Shown here: piece after piece, positions 17,876 through 27,314 of the stretch
How the letters are laid out: each line of letters starts with the position of its first letter
Position numbering within the stretch: the first letter of the stretch is position 1
NCBI RefSeq assembly: GCF_004135935.1
Contig: NZ_CP025086.1
Coordinates: 3,038,001 to 3,102,000, forward strand
DNA length: 64,000 nucleotides
Direction of reading: 5' to 3'
DNA from: Methylovirgula ligni
GTDB taxonomy: Bacteria > Pseudomonadota > Alphaproteobacteria > Rhizobiales > Beijerinckiaceae
The notes under the pieces: generated by a model
The model's database searches: none
The model's input: only the letters and a program-made list of their open reading frames with translations
What the model was told of the DNA's origin: nothing
Translations under genes and position numbers: made by a program

Positions 17876-19495
17876 ATGACTTCCCTTTCATCCGTTGATA
17901 CCGCCCCGCAACACACCCGAGGTCCGGCCCCAAAGCTCGATCACCCGATCGATATGAAGGCCGTGATTGTTTTTCTTACCATTATTGGCTGCGGCCTGCT
18001 GTTCGCCGCCTACAACGTTCACAACGACGTCGAGACGACCGGCACAATCGTTAAAAGCGCCGCGCCCTTCCTTCTCCTCGGCGTCGCGCTGGTGATCGCC
18101 CTCGGCTTCGAATTCGTCAACGGTTTCCATGACACGGCCAACGCGGTCGCGACCGTCATCTATACCCGCTCGCTGCCGGCGCAACTCGCCGTGGTCTGGT
18201 CGGGCTTCTTCAACTTCCTCGGCGTTCTGACCTCCACCGGCGCCGTCGCCTTCGGCATCGTTTCGCTGTTGCCGGTCGAACTGATCCTGCAGGTCGGCTC
18301 TGACGCCGGCTTCGCCATGGTCTTCGCCATGCTGATCGCGGCGATCATCTGGAACCTCGGGACCTGGTGGCTTGGCCTGCCGGCTTCGAGCTCGCATACG
18401 CTGATCGGCTCGATCATCGGCGTCGGCATCGCCAACGCTCTCATGCGCGGCCGCGACGGCACCTCCGGCGTCGATTGGGGCAAGGCCACGGAAATCGGCT
18501 ATGCGCTGCTGCTGTCGCCGCTTGTCGGCTTCGTCTGCTCGGCGCTCCTGCTCCTCGCCTTCAAGGCGCTGATCAAGAACAAGGATCTGTTCAAGGAGCC
18601 GAAGAACGACCAGCCGCCGCCCCCGTGGATTCGCGGCCTGCTGGTGCTCACCTGCACCGGCGTCTCCTTCGCGCATGGCTCGAACGATGGTCAGAAGGGC
18701 ATGGGTCTCATCATGCTCATCCTGATCGGCACCGTGCCGACGGCCTATGCGCTGAACCGCGCCGTGCCGGCCCATCACGTCGAGACGTTTATTACGACCT
18801 CCAACGCCGCGGCGAAAGTCGTCGACGCCAAGGCGAGCGGCTACGATGTTATCGGCAATCCCCGCCCCGCGGTGACAGCCTATATCGCGCAGCATGAGCT
18901 GAACGAAGGCACCTATCCGTCGCTCGCGGCGCTGATCCAGGACATCTCCAAGCAGGTCAAGACCTATGGCTCGCTGTCCAAAGTGCCGGCGGACCAGGTG
19001 TCGAACACCCGAAATGATATGTATCTGGCCTCTGAAGCGATCCGCGTCCTCAGCAAGGACAAGGCAAGCGATCTCTCGGCCAGCGATGTCAAGACGCTGA
19101 CGGCCTACAAGAAAGAACTCGATCTTTCGACCAAGTTCATTCCCATCTGGGTGAAGATCTGCGTCGCGCTGGCGCTCGGCCTTGGTACGATGATCGGCTG
19201 GAAGCGGATTGTCGTCACCGTCGGCGAGAAGATCGGCAAGGAGCATCTGAACTACGGTCAGGGCGCCGCCGCCGAACTCGTCGCGATGGGAACGATCTTT
19301 GCCGCTGACAACTTCGGCCTGCCGGTTTCGACCACGCACGTCCTCTCGTCCGGCATCGCCGGCACGATGGCGGCGAACGGTTCGGGCCTGCAGCTTGCGA
19401 CGCTGCGCAATATCGTGATGGCCTGGGTCCTGACCCTGCCCTGCGCGATCGCGCTGTCGGCGTCGCTCTACTGGATCTTCCGCCACATTTTCTAA
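17876..19495 (+). CDS. pit: Pit-family inorganic phosphate transporter
   Basis: Low-affinity phosphate/proton or metal-phosphate symporter of the PHO4/Pit family, 539 residues. The two repeat signatures are present: GFEFVNGFHDTANAVATVIY in the N-terminal half and PVSTTHVLSSGIAGTMAA near the end, with a central SFAHGSNDGQKGMG. The halves are separated by a soluble insert of about 110 residues (roughly 300-410). The ATG at 17876 follows AGGAGG at nine bases. A PHO-box-like site lies upstream and a strong terminator downstream, so it is a single-gene unit. Confidence 0.94.
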   Translation: MTSLSSVDTAPQHTRGPAPKLDHPIDMKAVIVFLTIIGCGLLFAAYNVHNDVETTGTIVKSAAPFLLLGVALVIALGFEFVNGFHDTANAVATVIYTRSLPAQLAVVWSGFFNFLGVLTSTGAVAFGIVSLLPVELILQVGSDAGFAMVFAMLIAAIIWNLGTWWLGLPASSSHTLIGSIIGVGIANALMRGRDGTSGVDWGKATEIGYALLLSPLVGFVCSALLLLAFKALIKNKDLFKEPKNDQPPPPWIRGLLVLTCTGVSFAHGSNDGQKGMGLIMLILIGTVPTAYALNRAVPAHHVETFITTSNAAAKVVDAKASGYDVIGNPRPAVTAYIAQHELNEGTYPSLAALIQDISKQVKTYGSLSKVPADQVSNTRNDMYLASEAIRVLSKDKASDLSASDVKTLTAYKKELDLSTKFIPIWVKICVALALGLGTMIGWKRIVVTVGEKIGKEHLNYGQGAAAELVAMGTIFAADNFGLPVSTTHVLSSGIAGTMAANGSGLQLATLRNIVMAWVLTLPCAIALSASLYWIFRHIF

Positions 19496-19519
19496 GCACC
19501 AAAAACATTTTGAACCGTA

Positions 19520-19547
19520 AAGCCGGCCCTGCCCCCAGGGCCGGCTT
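19520..19547 (+). terminator. Rho-independent terminator of pit
   Basis: AAGCCGGCCCTG and its reverse complement form a 12-bp stem around CCCC, followed by TTTTATTT. It lies 25 bp after the pit stop codon. Confidence 0.9.
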
Positions 19548-19663
19548 TTTTATTTGCCGCTTACTTGACGCGGACACGCCCGCTCTTGCCGCCCGGCCGC
19601 CAAACGACTAAGCCGCCCTCAAGGGAATAGATTCCCCCGCAATTCCCTGTTTGAGGAGGCTGA

Positions 19664-21049
19664 ATGGCACAGCTCGACGCTGCGCTGGCGCGGATCGACG
19701 CCGATCAGGACGCGGCGCTGAAGCGCCTTTTCGCTCTCGTTGCGATCCCGTCGGTTTCAACCGACCCCGCCTATGCGGGCGCCTGCCTGACGGCGGCGGA
19801 ATGGCTCAAGGGCGAGCTTGCCGGCATCGGCTTCGAAGCCGAAGTGCGGCCGACCGCAGGCCATCCGATGGTTGTCGCCCATGCTAAAGCCGGACGGCCA
19901 GGGGCGCCGCATGTTCTCTTCTACGGCCATTATGACGTCCAGCCGCCGGACCCGCTCGACCTCTGGCAGACGCCGCCCTTCGAGCCGCGGCTCGCCGAAG
20001 CGCCGACCGGTCCGCAGCTCGTCGGCCGCGGCACTTCCGACGACAAGGGCCAGTTGATGACCTTCGTCGAGGCCTGCCGCGCGCTCCGCGCAACCGGGCC
20101 GCTGCCCTGTGACATCACCATTCTCTTCGAGGGCGAGGAGGAATCGGGGTCGCGCTCCCTGCCCGCCTTCCTCGCCGCGAACAAGGCCGAACTCCACGCT
20201 GATGTCGCGCTGATCTGCGATACGGGCATGCTCGACCGCACGACACCCGCCGTCACCACCATGCTGCGCGGCATCGTGACGGAAGAACTCGTCATCAAGA
20301 GCGCGGACCGCGACCTTCATTCCGGTCTGTTCGGCGGCGCGGCAGTCAATCCGATCCATGTGCTGGCCAGGATCATCGCCGATCTGCATGATGCCGATGG
20401 GCGTGTGACGCTGCCGGGCTTCTACGACGGCGTTGCCGAATTGCCGGAAGAGATCGCCGCGCAATGGCGCGACATCGGTTTCGACGGCGCGCAATTCCTG
20501 AAGGACGTCGGGCTGTCCGTCCCGGCCGGCGAAAAAGACCGCAGCGTGCTCGAAATGCTCTGGTCGCGGCCGACCTGCGACGTTAACGGCATCACCGGCG
20601 GCTATACCGGCAAGGGCTTCAAGACCGTACTGCCGGCACAGGCGAGCGCCAAAATCTCCTTCCGTCTCGTCGGTGCCCAAGACCCGCAGCAGATCGACGC
20701 GAGTTTCCGCGCCTTCGTCAAAGCCCGCCTGCCGGCCGACTGCCGCGTCGAATTTGTCGCGCATGGCGGCTCGGAGGCGCTGCAATTGCCGCTGGAGTCG
20801 CAGGCGCTGACCCGCGCCCGTGCGGCCTTGAATGACGAATGGGGCAAAGAGCCGGTGCTGATCGGCAGCGGCGGTTCGATTCCCATCGTCGGCGCCTTCC
20901 GCCGCGACCTTGGCATGGAAAGCCTGATGATCGGCTTTGGCCTCGAGGACGACCGCATTCACTCGCCGAACGAGAAATACGAATTGTCCTCGTTCCACAA
21001 AGGCGCGCGAAGCTGGGTTCGCATCCTGACGGCGCTCGGCGCGGCGTGA
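19664..21049 (+). CDS. M20-family dipeptidase/carboxypeptidase
   Basis: Cytosolic zinc metallopeptidase of 461 residues. The metal and catalytic motifs are FYGHYDVQP (H89, D91), GRGTSDDKGQ, FEGEEESGS and a later CDTG. An inserted dimerisation domain occupies about 195-370. The fold belongs to the M20 branch that includes carnosinase-like dipeptidases; succinyl-diaminopimelate desuccinylase (DapE) is less likely given the length and context. The start has GAGGAGG four bases before ATG. It stands alone between pit and fhs. Confidence 0.9.
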   Translation: MAQLDAALARIDADQDAALKRLFALVAIPSVSTDPAYAGACLTAAEWLKGELAGIGFEAEVRPTAGHPMVVAHAKAGRPGAPHVLFYGHYDVQPPDPLDLWQTPPFEPRLAEAPTGPQLVGRGTSDDKGQLMTFVEACRALRATGPLPCDITILFEGEEESGSRSLPAFLAANKAELHADVALICDTGMLDRTTPAVTTMLRGIVTEELVIKSADRDLHSGLFGGAAVNPIHVLARIIADLHDADGRVTLPGFYDGVAELPEEIAAQWRDIGFDGAQFLKDVGLSVPAGEKDRSVLEMLWSRPTCDVNGITGGYTGKGFKTVLPAQASAKISFRLVGAQDPQQIDASFRAFVKARLPADCRVEFVAHGGSEALQLPLESQALTRARAALNDEWGKEPVLIGSGGSIPIVGAFRRDLGMESLMIGFGLEDDRIHSPNEKYELSSFHKGARSWVRILTALGAA

Positions 21050-21235
21050 GAGCAACTTATGCTGCGCCGCCACCGGCAATAGTGCGCTGCCGCAGAGCGA
21101 TCTGCGGCAAGTTGGACATTGACCTTTTGGCGGCTTGACGGCAGGACCACGCTTCGCCGAGGAAGACCCAAGCTTCCCAACCCTTCAGCAACTTGCGCGG
21201 ATTGAACCAGCGCGAGGCAAACCCGAGGGACTCCC

Positions 21236-22921
21236 ATGCCGACCGACATCGAGATCGCCCGCGCCGCCAAACTTGAGCCAATTCTGAAGATTGCCGAGAA
21301 GATCGGCATTCCGGCCGATGCGCTCGAACCTTATGGCACCAAGATCGCCAAGGTCGATCTCGACTTCCTCGCGCGGGCGCAGGAGAGTGCCAAGAGCCGG
21401 CCGAAGTCGAAGCTCATCCTCGTCACTGCCATCAACCCGACCGCTGCGGGCGAAGGCAAGACGACAACGTCGGTCGGCCTCGCCGACGCGCTGCGCGTCA
21501 TCGGCAAAAAAAGCGTCGTTGCGCTGCGCGAGCCCTCGCTCGGCCCCTGCTTCGGCATGAAGGGCGGTGCCGCCGGCGGCGGCTATGCGCAGGTCGTGCC
21601 GATGGAGGCGATCAACCTGCATTTCACCGGCGACTTCCACGCCATTTCCGCCGCGCATAATCTGCTCGCGGCGATGATCGACAATCACATCTATTGGGGC
21701 AACGCGCCGGCGATCGACTCGCGCCGTGTCGCGCTCCGCCGTGTCGTCGACATGAACGACCGTGCTTTGCGCCAGATCGTCGTCTCGCTGGGCGGCGTCG
21801 CCAACGGCTACCCGCGCGAGAACGGTTTCGACATCACTGTCGCCTCGGAAGTCATGGCGATCTTCTGCCTCGCCCGCAACCTTCAGGATTTGCAGGAGCG
21901 GCTCGGCAAGATCGTCATCGCCTACGGGCCGGACAAGAAGCCGATCACGGCGGAAGACCTGAAGGCCGCCGGCGCGATGACCGTCCTGCTCAAGGACGCC
22001 TTGATGCCGAACCTCGTCCAGACGCTCGAAGGCACCCCCGCTTTCATCCACGGCGGCCCCTTCGCCAATATCGCGCATGGCTGCAATTCGGTGATCGCAA
22101 CGACCGCGGGCCTGGCGCTCTCCGATTACACCGTGACCGAAGCAGGCTTCGGCGCCGATCTCGGCGCGGAGAAATTCCTCGACATCAAGTGCCGCAAGGC
22201 GGGCCTCGCGCCGTCCGCGGCGGTGATCGTTGCCACCCTGCGCGCGCTGAAAGCCCAAGGCGGTGTCGCCAAGGCCGATCTCGGCAAGGAAAACCATGCG
22301 GCGGTGAAGGCGGGCCTCGCCAATCTCGGCCGCCACGTCTCCAATGTGCGCAAGTTCGGCCTGCCGGTCGTCGTCGCCATCAACCATTTCGGCGGCGACA
22401 ACGAGAGCGAACTCGAGATCATCGCCAAGACCTCGCGCGACGAATTCGGCGCCGAGGCGATCGTCTGCAAGCACTGGGCTGAGGGCGGCAAGGGCGCGGC
22501 CAAGCTCGCCGAAAAGGTCGTCGAGCTTGCCGAGTCCGGCAAGGCCAATTTCCATGTGCTCTATCCGGACGAGCTGTCGCTGACCGAGAAGATGCGCAAG
22601 ATCGCGCAGGAGATTTACGGCGCGAAGGACATTTCGATCGAGCCGGCCGCCAAGAAGCAGATCGCCGACATCGAGGCGCTCGGCTTCGGCCACCTGCCCG
22701 TCTGTGTGGCCAAGACGCAATATTCCTTCTCGACCGACCCGACCAAGCTCGGCGCGCCGACAGACTTTACCGTTCCAGTGCGCGAAGTGCGCCTCTCGGC
22801 CGGCGCCGGCTTCGTCGTGATGATCACCGGCGAGATCATGACCATGCCCGGCCTGCCGAAAGTGCCGGCGGCGGTGAACATCAAGCTCGATGACAAGGGC
22901 CAGATCGAGGGACTGTTCTAA
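21236..22921 (+). CDS. fhs: Formate--tetrahydrofolate ligase
   Basis: Makes 10-formyl-THF from formate, THF and ATP (C1 metabolism). The 561-residue product has the P-loop TAAGEGKT at about 69-76, family segments [20 protein letters not shown] and [10 protein letters not shown], and the usual length. In methylotroph-related Alphaproteobacteria it links formate to assimilation or purine synthesis; the bacterium's diet cannot be told from this gene alone. It is a single-gene unit with GAGGGA before the ATG, ending at a REP-like repeat that separates it from convergent murJ. Confidence 0.96.
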   Translation: MPTDIEIARAAKLEPILKIAEKIGIPADALEPYGTKIAKVDLDFLARAQESAKSRPKSKLILVTAINPTAAGEGKTTTSVGLADALRVIGKKSVVALREPSLGPCFGMKGGAAGGGYAQVVPMEAINLHFTGDFHAISAAHNLLAAMIDNHIYWGNAPAIDSRRVALRRVVDMNDRALRQIVVSLGGVANGYPRENGFDITVASEVMAIFCLARNLQDLQERLGKIVIAYGPDKKPITAEDLKAAGAMTVLLKDALMPNLVQTLEGTPAFIHGGPFANIAHGCNSVIATTAGLALSDYTVTEAGFGADLGAEKFLDIKCRKAGLAPSAAVIVATLRALKAQGGVAKADLGKENHAAVKAGLANLGRHVSNVRKFGLPVVVAINHFGGDNESELEIIAKTSRDEFGAEAIVCKHWAEGGKGAAKLAEKVVELAESGKANFHVLYPDELSLTEKMRKIAQEIYGAKDISIEPAAKKQIADIEALGFGHLPVCVAKTQYSFSTDPTKLGAPTDFTVPVREVRLSAGAGFVVMITGEIMTMPGLPKVPAAVNIKLDDKGQIEGLF

Positions 22922-22925
22922 TAAG

Positions 22926-23008
22926 CGTCATTGCGAGGCGCGCCAGCGCCGAAGCAATCCAGATATCAAAGTAATTCTGGATTGTTTCGCCTTTGGCTCG
23001 CGATGACT
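22926..23008. repeat. REP-like inverted repeat overlapping the end of murJ
   Basis: GTCATTGCGAG...GAAGCAATCCAGA is matched, inverted and imperfectly, by TCTGGATTG.TTCG...GCTCGCGATGAC. A second copy is at 45376-45452. The right arm and loop encode the last 14 or so residues of MurJ. Confidence 0.85.
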
Positions 23009-24537
23009 CCGCCTTTTCGCCGCAACTGCACGCCGGTTGCGAACAGCCCGGCGCCCAGCACGACGCCGTAGACGATTGCCCCGGATACAAGCAACAGGAC
23101 GAGTTCCGCCTCAGTTTGGAAGCGCGGCAGGCGGGCGCAAAATTCCGCCACCGGCCATGTCGCCGCGAGTGCGAACAGCGCGAGGGCGAAGGAAGCAACC
23201 GAGGTCGCCGCCGCGCTCTTGCCGAAGACCCAATCGAGACGCATCAGCCCGCGCTGGCTCCCGAGCCCCATTAATAGCAGCAGGTTGATCCATGCTCCGG
23301 TGGCCGTCGCCGCCGCGAGGCCGACCGCGCCGAAAGAACGGAACAACAGCACCTTCAAAGCGACATTGACGCCGACCGCGAAGAGCGAAATCAGCATCGG
23401 CGTCCTGGTGTCGCCGACGGATTGAAAGCTTGCGACCGCCCCACGGATCAGCACGATCGGAATCATGCCGAAACCATAGGCGGTGAGCACCGCTGCCGCC
23501 GCCAGAGCATCATGCTCCGTGAACGCGCCATGCATGAAGACGCCGCGCATGATGATCTCGGGGATCATGATGAAGGCGACGAAGCATGGCGCGGCGATTG
23601 CGGCAGAAAGCGCCAACGTCCGGTTCTGCGCATAATAGGCGCCCGCTTCATCGCCCGCCGCGAGACGGCGGCTCATCTCCGGCAGCAGCACGGTGCCTGC
23701 GGCAATGCCAACGACGCCGATCGGCAATTGATAGATGCGATCGGCATAATAGATCGACGAGACACCGCCGGTCGGCAGCATCGAGCCGATGATCGTGTCG
23801 GCGAAGAGCGCGAGTTGTACCCCGGCCGCGCCGATCACTGCTGGGCCAAGCACGACGAAGAAATGTTTGACGTCCGCATTCCAGACATCCCGCACCAAAC
23901 GCTCATGCAGGCCGATGCGATGCAGCGCCCAGAACGTCACCAGAAATTGCGCGACGCCCGACACCGTAACACCGACGGCCGCGGCGACGCCCGCGCTCGG
24001 AAACAGAAAGGCGACCGCGAGGAAAAGGATCATCACCACATTGAGCAGGACCGGCGCGAAGGCGGCGGCGTTGAAATGCTCCAGCGCGTTCAGCGTGCCC
24101 GATTGCAACGTGACGAGCGTGATGAAGAGCAGATAGGGAAAGGTGATCCGCGTCAGCGTGATCGCCAGCGCGAATTTCTGCGGATCGGCGCGAAAGCCCG
24201 GCGCGAGCAGATCGATGAGCTGCGGCATGAACAGAAACGCCAGCGCGAGCAGCACGATCTGCGAGGCAAGCAGGAGCGTGAAAATCTGGCTGGCGAACTG
24301 CCGTCCGGCCTCCGGCCCGTGCTTGGACAGGATCTGCGAATAGCAAGGCACATAGGCGGCATTGAACGCGCCCTCGCCGAAGATCGCGCGAAAGTGGTTC
24401 GGCAGGCGGAAGGCGACGACAAAGGCATCGGCGTTGAGGCCCGCGCCGAGCACGGCGGCGAGCATCACGTCGCGGACGAATCCTGTCGCGCGCGACAGGA
24501 GTGTCAGCATCGCGACAGAGAAAAGGTTTTTATACAT
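22966..24537 (-). CDS. murJ: Lipid II flippase MurJ
   Basis: MOP-superfamily integral membrane protein, 523 residues with about 14 helices, that flips the peptidoglycan precursor lipid II across the inner membrane. The typical N-terminus MYKNLFSVAMLTLLSRATGF and the charged RLPNHFRAIFGEGAFNAAYVP loop are present. The last residues (GVIASQRRNNPELL) are not family sequence: they are read from a REP-like repeat at the gene's 3' end. A hairpin element begins about 15 bp upstream of the start codon and may form much of the leader. Confidence 0.95.
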   Translation of the reverse strand: MYKNLFSVAMLTLLSRATGFVRDVMLAAVLGAGLNADAFVVAFRLPNHFRAIFGEGAFNAAYVPCYSQILSKHGPEAGRQFASQIFTLLLASQIVLLALAFLFMPQLIDLLAPGFRADPQKFALAITLTRITFPYLLFITLVTLQSGTLNALEHFNAAAFAPVLLNVVMILFLAVAFLFPSAGVAAAVGVTVSGVAQFLVTFWALHRIGLHERLVRDVWNADVKHFFVVLGPAVIGAAGVQLALFADTIIGSMLPTGGVSSIYYADRIYQLPIGVVGIAAGTVLLPEMSRRLAAGDEAGAYYAQNRTLALSAAIAAPCFVAFIMIPEIIMRGVFMHGAFTEHDALAAAAVLTAYGFGMIPIVLIRGAVASFQSVGDTRTPMLISLFAVGVNVALKVLLFRSFGAVGLAAATATGAWINLLLLMGLGSQRGLMRLDWVFGKSAAATSVASFALALFALAATWPVAEFCARLPRFQTEAELVLLLVSGAIVYGVVLGAGLFATGVQLRRKGGVIASQRRNNPELL

Positions 24538-24552
24538 TCAGGCGTCCGCCCG

Positions 24553-24600
24553 GAGCGGGATGCGAAAAAGTGTGGGCGGTTTTTCGCACAAATCCCGCTC
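24553..24600. repeat. Dispersed hairpin element, copy 3 (inverted)
   Basis: Read on the minus strand it matches the copies at 6651 and 49894: GAGCGGGAT.../...ATCCCGCTC, with AAAAACCGCCCACACTTTTT at the apex. Beyond its far arm is the shared ATCGATTCCA...CTAGA box (to 24618). It lies directly upstream of murJ. Confidence 0.9.
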
Positions 24601-24700
24601 TAGATTTCTGGAATCGATGCGAATCGCGCGCGACCACGATCTTTGCATTTCGCCGCCAAGTCAAAAGCCAAGGGATCTCGGGGCGTTCACCCCAGAAAGG

Positions 24701-24744
24701 AAAGGCCGGCCAGGCACTTAGACAAGTACCCGGCCGACCTTTTA
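24701..24744 (-). terminator. Probable terminator of sodB
   Basis: Read on the minus strand, AGGTCGGCC pairs with GGCCGGCCT (one G-U) around a 20-base loop, followed by TTCCTTTC. It lies about 50 bp past the sodB stop. The T-run is interrupted. Confidence 0.5.
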
Positions 24745-24792
24745 TCGCCGCAATTGAGCGGCGCAATGGCATAGCTCGAAACGCGGAGGGGC

Positions 24793-25392
24793 TTACGCCA
24801 CCCCGGCCTCGAAGCGCTCGGCCACGTATTCCCAGTTGACGAGGTGATCGACAACAGCCTGCAGGTAATCGAGACGGCGGTTGCGGTAATCGATGTAATA
24901 GGAATGTTCCCAGACATCGATCCCGAGGAGCGGTATCGCGCCGTGGATCAGCGGATTTTCGCCATTCGGGGTCTTCAGCACTTCGATTTTGCCGTCTTTC
25001 AGCGCGAACCAGGTCCAGCCGGAGCCGAATTGGGTGACGCCGCCCTGGATCAACTGCTTCTTCGCCTCCTCGACGGAGCCGAAGGATTCGATGAGCGCAC
25101 GTTCGAGTTTGCCGGGAATGGCGCCGCCGCCGTTGGGCTTCAGCCATTGCCAGAAGAGCGTGTGGTTATAGGCCTGCGCCGCATTGTTGAAGAGCGCGGG
25201 ATTCTTGCCGTGCGATTCTTTGACGATTTCCGCCAAAGGTTTGTCGGCAAGCGGACTATCCTTCAGCAGATTGTTGGCCGTGTCGACATAGGCCTTGTGG
25301 TGCTTGTCGTGGTGATATTCGAGGGTTTCGCGCGACATATAGGGCTGCAGCGCGTCATAGGCATAGGTCAGGGGCGGAAGCGTGAGAGCCAT
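24793..25392 (-). CDS. sodB: Iron superoxide dismutase
   Basis: Cytoplasmic Fe/Mn-family superoxide dismutase, 199 residues. Metal ligands are visible as H27 (LEYHHDKHHKAY), H77 (YNHTLFW), D159 and H163 (DVWEHSYY). GSGWTWF and the NNAAQAYNH segment resemble the iron type, but metal choice is not certain from sequence. The start has AAGGAG five to six bases upstream. It is a single-gene unit; the 256 bp between it and the divergent gene at 25649 shows no clear regulator site. Confidence 0.95.
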   Translation of the reverse strand: MALTLPPLTYAYDALQPYMSRETLEYHHDKHHKAYVDTANNLLKDSPLADKPLAEIVKESHGKNPALFNNAAQAYNHTLFWQWLKPNGGGAIPGKLERALIESFGSVEEAKKQLIQGGVTQFGSGWTWFALKDGKIEVLKTPNGENPLIHGAIPLLGIDVWEHSYYIDYRNRRLDYLQAVVDHLVNWEYVAERFEAGVA

Positions 25393-25648
25393 ATCTACTC
25401 CTTATAGGCTTTCAGATAGAATAGTTTGCGCGCAGCCGCGTAAGCCCGCCACGGGGAGCAGTCGCGGCCGCCCGTATCACTTAGGAAGGCGAGGCAGCAC
25501 GGCAACCTTATACTTGGCAAAGGCGAGGCCAGGAAGCGCGGGGGCGCTCGGTTGCGCGTTATCTATAGCACAACGCTTGCGAGGTAATATAATTGAACGT
25601 GCGGCGGATCGGGTCCAATCGGCGTCAACAAGCGCAAAGGGATAAGTC

Positions 25649-26611
25649 ATGAAATATGCGCTCCTCATCCTCGGCGGTCTGCTGATCGTGGTTGGCGGTT
25701 ATTTCCTTTTCACCGGATCGCACATCGTCGCGTCCGAGCGCGGCTGGTCGAGCGTTATCGCGGGTACGACCGCTCTGACGGGCGGTATCATCACGCTCGC
25801 GCTTGCCGGCGTGGTCAAGGGCCTCGAGGATTTGAAACAGATTCTGGCCAACGCCGCGCGGCCTGAGGCTGCCGTTGGGATCGCTGCGGAAGAGCCGGCA
25901 ACGCTCGAAACGGCCATCGAAATGTTGATCGCGCCCAATCTCGGCCCCGCGCCCGCTGGCGTGGAGGCGGCACCGCCGACCGAAGCCGAGGTTCCGGTTC
26001 CGGCGCCGGAGAGCCCGGCCACCGCCGCCGATATTGCGAACCCCTTGATCAGGGAGCGGCCGCGTTTCACTCGAGAGTTCGCCCCACAATCCACCCCTGC
26101 GGAACCCGCTCCGGCCATCGCCGAACTGCGCCGCCGCGTCGCGGAAGATCTGATCCTCGATTGGCCGGGCATCAACTTGCCGCCGCTCTCACCGACGCGG
26201 GAGCCGTCGCCGATCGCGGAGGAGCCGGTCGAGGAAGCAGTCGACCTGGACAGCCCGCCGCCGCTTCATTTCGATCATCTCGGTGAGGACTACGCACACA
26301 CCGGCGCCGAGGGCGCGTCGAGCGAATACGCCGCCGAGGAATATGCGGCGGAAGAATACGCAACAGAGGAATATGCCGCGGAGGAAGAGCCCGAAGCGGA
26401 GCTGGCGCTCCCGCCCCAGGCATCGGCCGCCTCTCCCGAATCCGGTGGGCCGCCGCCCGCGACGGCTGCGGAGCCGAAAGCGATCGGACGTTATGAAGCG
26501 GCCGGCATTCTCTATGTGATGTTTTCGGATGGATCAATCGAAGCGCAGTCCCCCCAGGGTACCCACCGCTACAAGTCAATGGCCGATCTCAAAGCGTCTT
26601 TCCAGTCCTAG
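25649..26611 (+). CDS. Membrane protein with acidic repeat linker, function unknown
   Basis: 320 residues: two N-terminal membrane helices (about 4-24 and 38-56), a long Pro/Ala/Glu-rich, presumably disordered cytoplasmic linker, and a short folded C-terminus (GRYEAAGILYVMFSDGSIEA, then YKSMADLKASF). The C-terminal module looks like a conserved rhizobial motif attached to different linkers. Near residue 226 the linker has four tandem EYAAE-type units. AAAGGG precedes the ATG. It is divergent from sodB and upstream of mucR. No function can be assigned. Confidence 0.75.
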   Translation: MKYALLILGGLLIVVGGYFLFTGSHIVASERGWSSVIAGTTALTGGIITLALAGVVKGLEDLKQILANAARPEAAVGIAAEEPATLETAIEMLIAPNLGPAPAGVEAAPPTEAEVPVPAPESPATAADIANPLIRERPRFTREFAPQSTPAEPAPAIAELRRRVAEDLILDWPGINLPPLSPTREPSPIAEEPVEEAVDLDSPPPLHFDHLGEDYAHTGAEGASSEYAAEEYAAEEYATEEYAAEEEPEAELALPPQASAASPESGGPPPATAAEPKAIGRYEAAGILYVMFSDGSIEAQSPQGTHRYKSMADLKASFQS

Positions 26612-26725
26612 ACTTAGGCGACGTTGGCAATATTGACACACAGCAGTGTAGCCGCAGCTCGACTGGCGGATCGCAAAGTTTTTTGTGAAAGTCTAGAAAT
26701 CCAAGACTTCCACTACTTGCCTAAG

Positions 26726-26771
26726 GGAAGATTTCATCTTATCACCGTAGTCGATAAGGGAAATCTTATCC
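26726..26771. promoter_or_regulatory. Inverted repeats in the mucR leader/promoter
   Basis: GGAAGATTTCATCTTATC and GATAAGGGAAATCTTATCC form an imperfect hairpin; the second arm is itself dyadic (GATAAG...CTTATC). The surrounding 265 bp is much more AT-rich than neighbouring DNA, as expected for MucR/Ros targets, so autoregulation is plausible. Confidence 0.55.
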
Positions 26772-26876
26772 AATAGGCATGTTATTCAAGTTTTTGTTCA
26801 AAGGATTTGCGTTCAGCAGATTTTGTAGTCGCGCTACTTCACAGTGTTAGCGGAAATTGCGAAGAAAAGGCTGAAA

Positions 26877-27296
26877 ATGACTGAAACTCCCGGGACTGGA
26901 AATTACATCGAATTGGCTGCCGAAATCGTTTCGGCCTATGTCAGCAACAATTCTGTTCCTGCGAGTGATCTTCCCAGCCTGATCCATGAGGTTCATTCGG
27001 CCCTTGTACGGGTCACCGCCGGCCATCCGATCGCCGTGGTCGAAGCGCCAAAGCCAGCCGTTCCGGCCAAGAAGTCGATCACCAACGAATTCATCATCTG
27101 TCTGGAAGACGGCAGGAAGTTCAAGTCGCTGAAGCGCCACTTGCGGACACAGTATAATATGTCGCCCGATGAATATCGGGAGAAATGGGGCTTGCCTCCG
27201 GACTATCCGATGGTCGCGCCGAATTACGCCAAGGCGCGCTCCAACCTCGCCAAGCAGATGGGCCTCGGCCAGCAGCGCCGACGCAAGCAGCGCTAA
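26877..27296 (+). CDS. mucR: MucR/Ros-family transcriptional regulator
   Basis: H-NS-like global regulator of 139 residues. The N-terminal half mediates oligomerisation and the C-terminal half binds DNA at AT-rich sites; in rhizobia the family controls exopolysaccharide, motility and cell-cycle genes. The zinc-finger region reads [20 protein letters not shown] followed by the conserved [15 protein letters not shown]. Compared with Ros (CxxC...H...H), one cysteine is Asp and the last histidine region is QY, so classical zinc coordination is incomplete, as in several MucR proteins. The ATG at 26877 has AAGG seven bases upstream. Confidence 0.92.
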   Translation: MTETPGTGNYIELAAEIVSAYVSNNSVPASDLPSLIHEVHSALVRVTAGHPIAVVEAPKPAVPAKKSITNEFIICLEDGRKFKSLKRHLRTQYNMSPDEYREKWGLPPDYPMVAPNYAKARSNLAKQMGLGQQRRRKQR

Positions 27297-27314
27297 ACCT
27301 TTTCTGGCTTCTTC

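Noticed and set aside
17888-19486. 532-codon frame antisense to pit
   Set aside because: Same reason: no motif, mirror of a well-supported transporter with its own terminator.
21185-22720. 511-codon frame antisense to fhs
   Set aside because: Composition shadow of formate-THF ligase.
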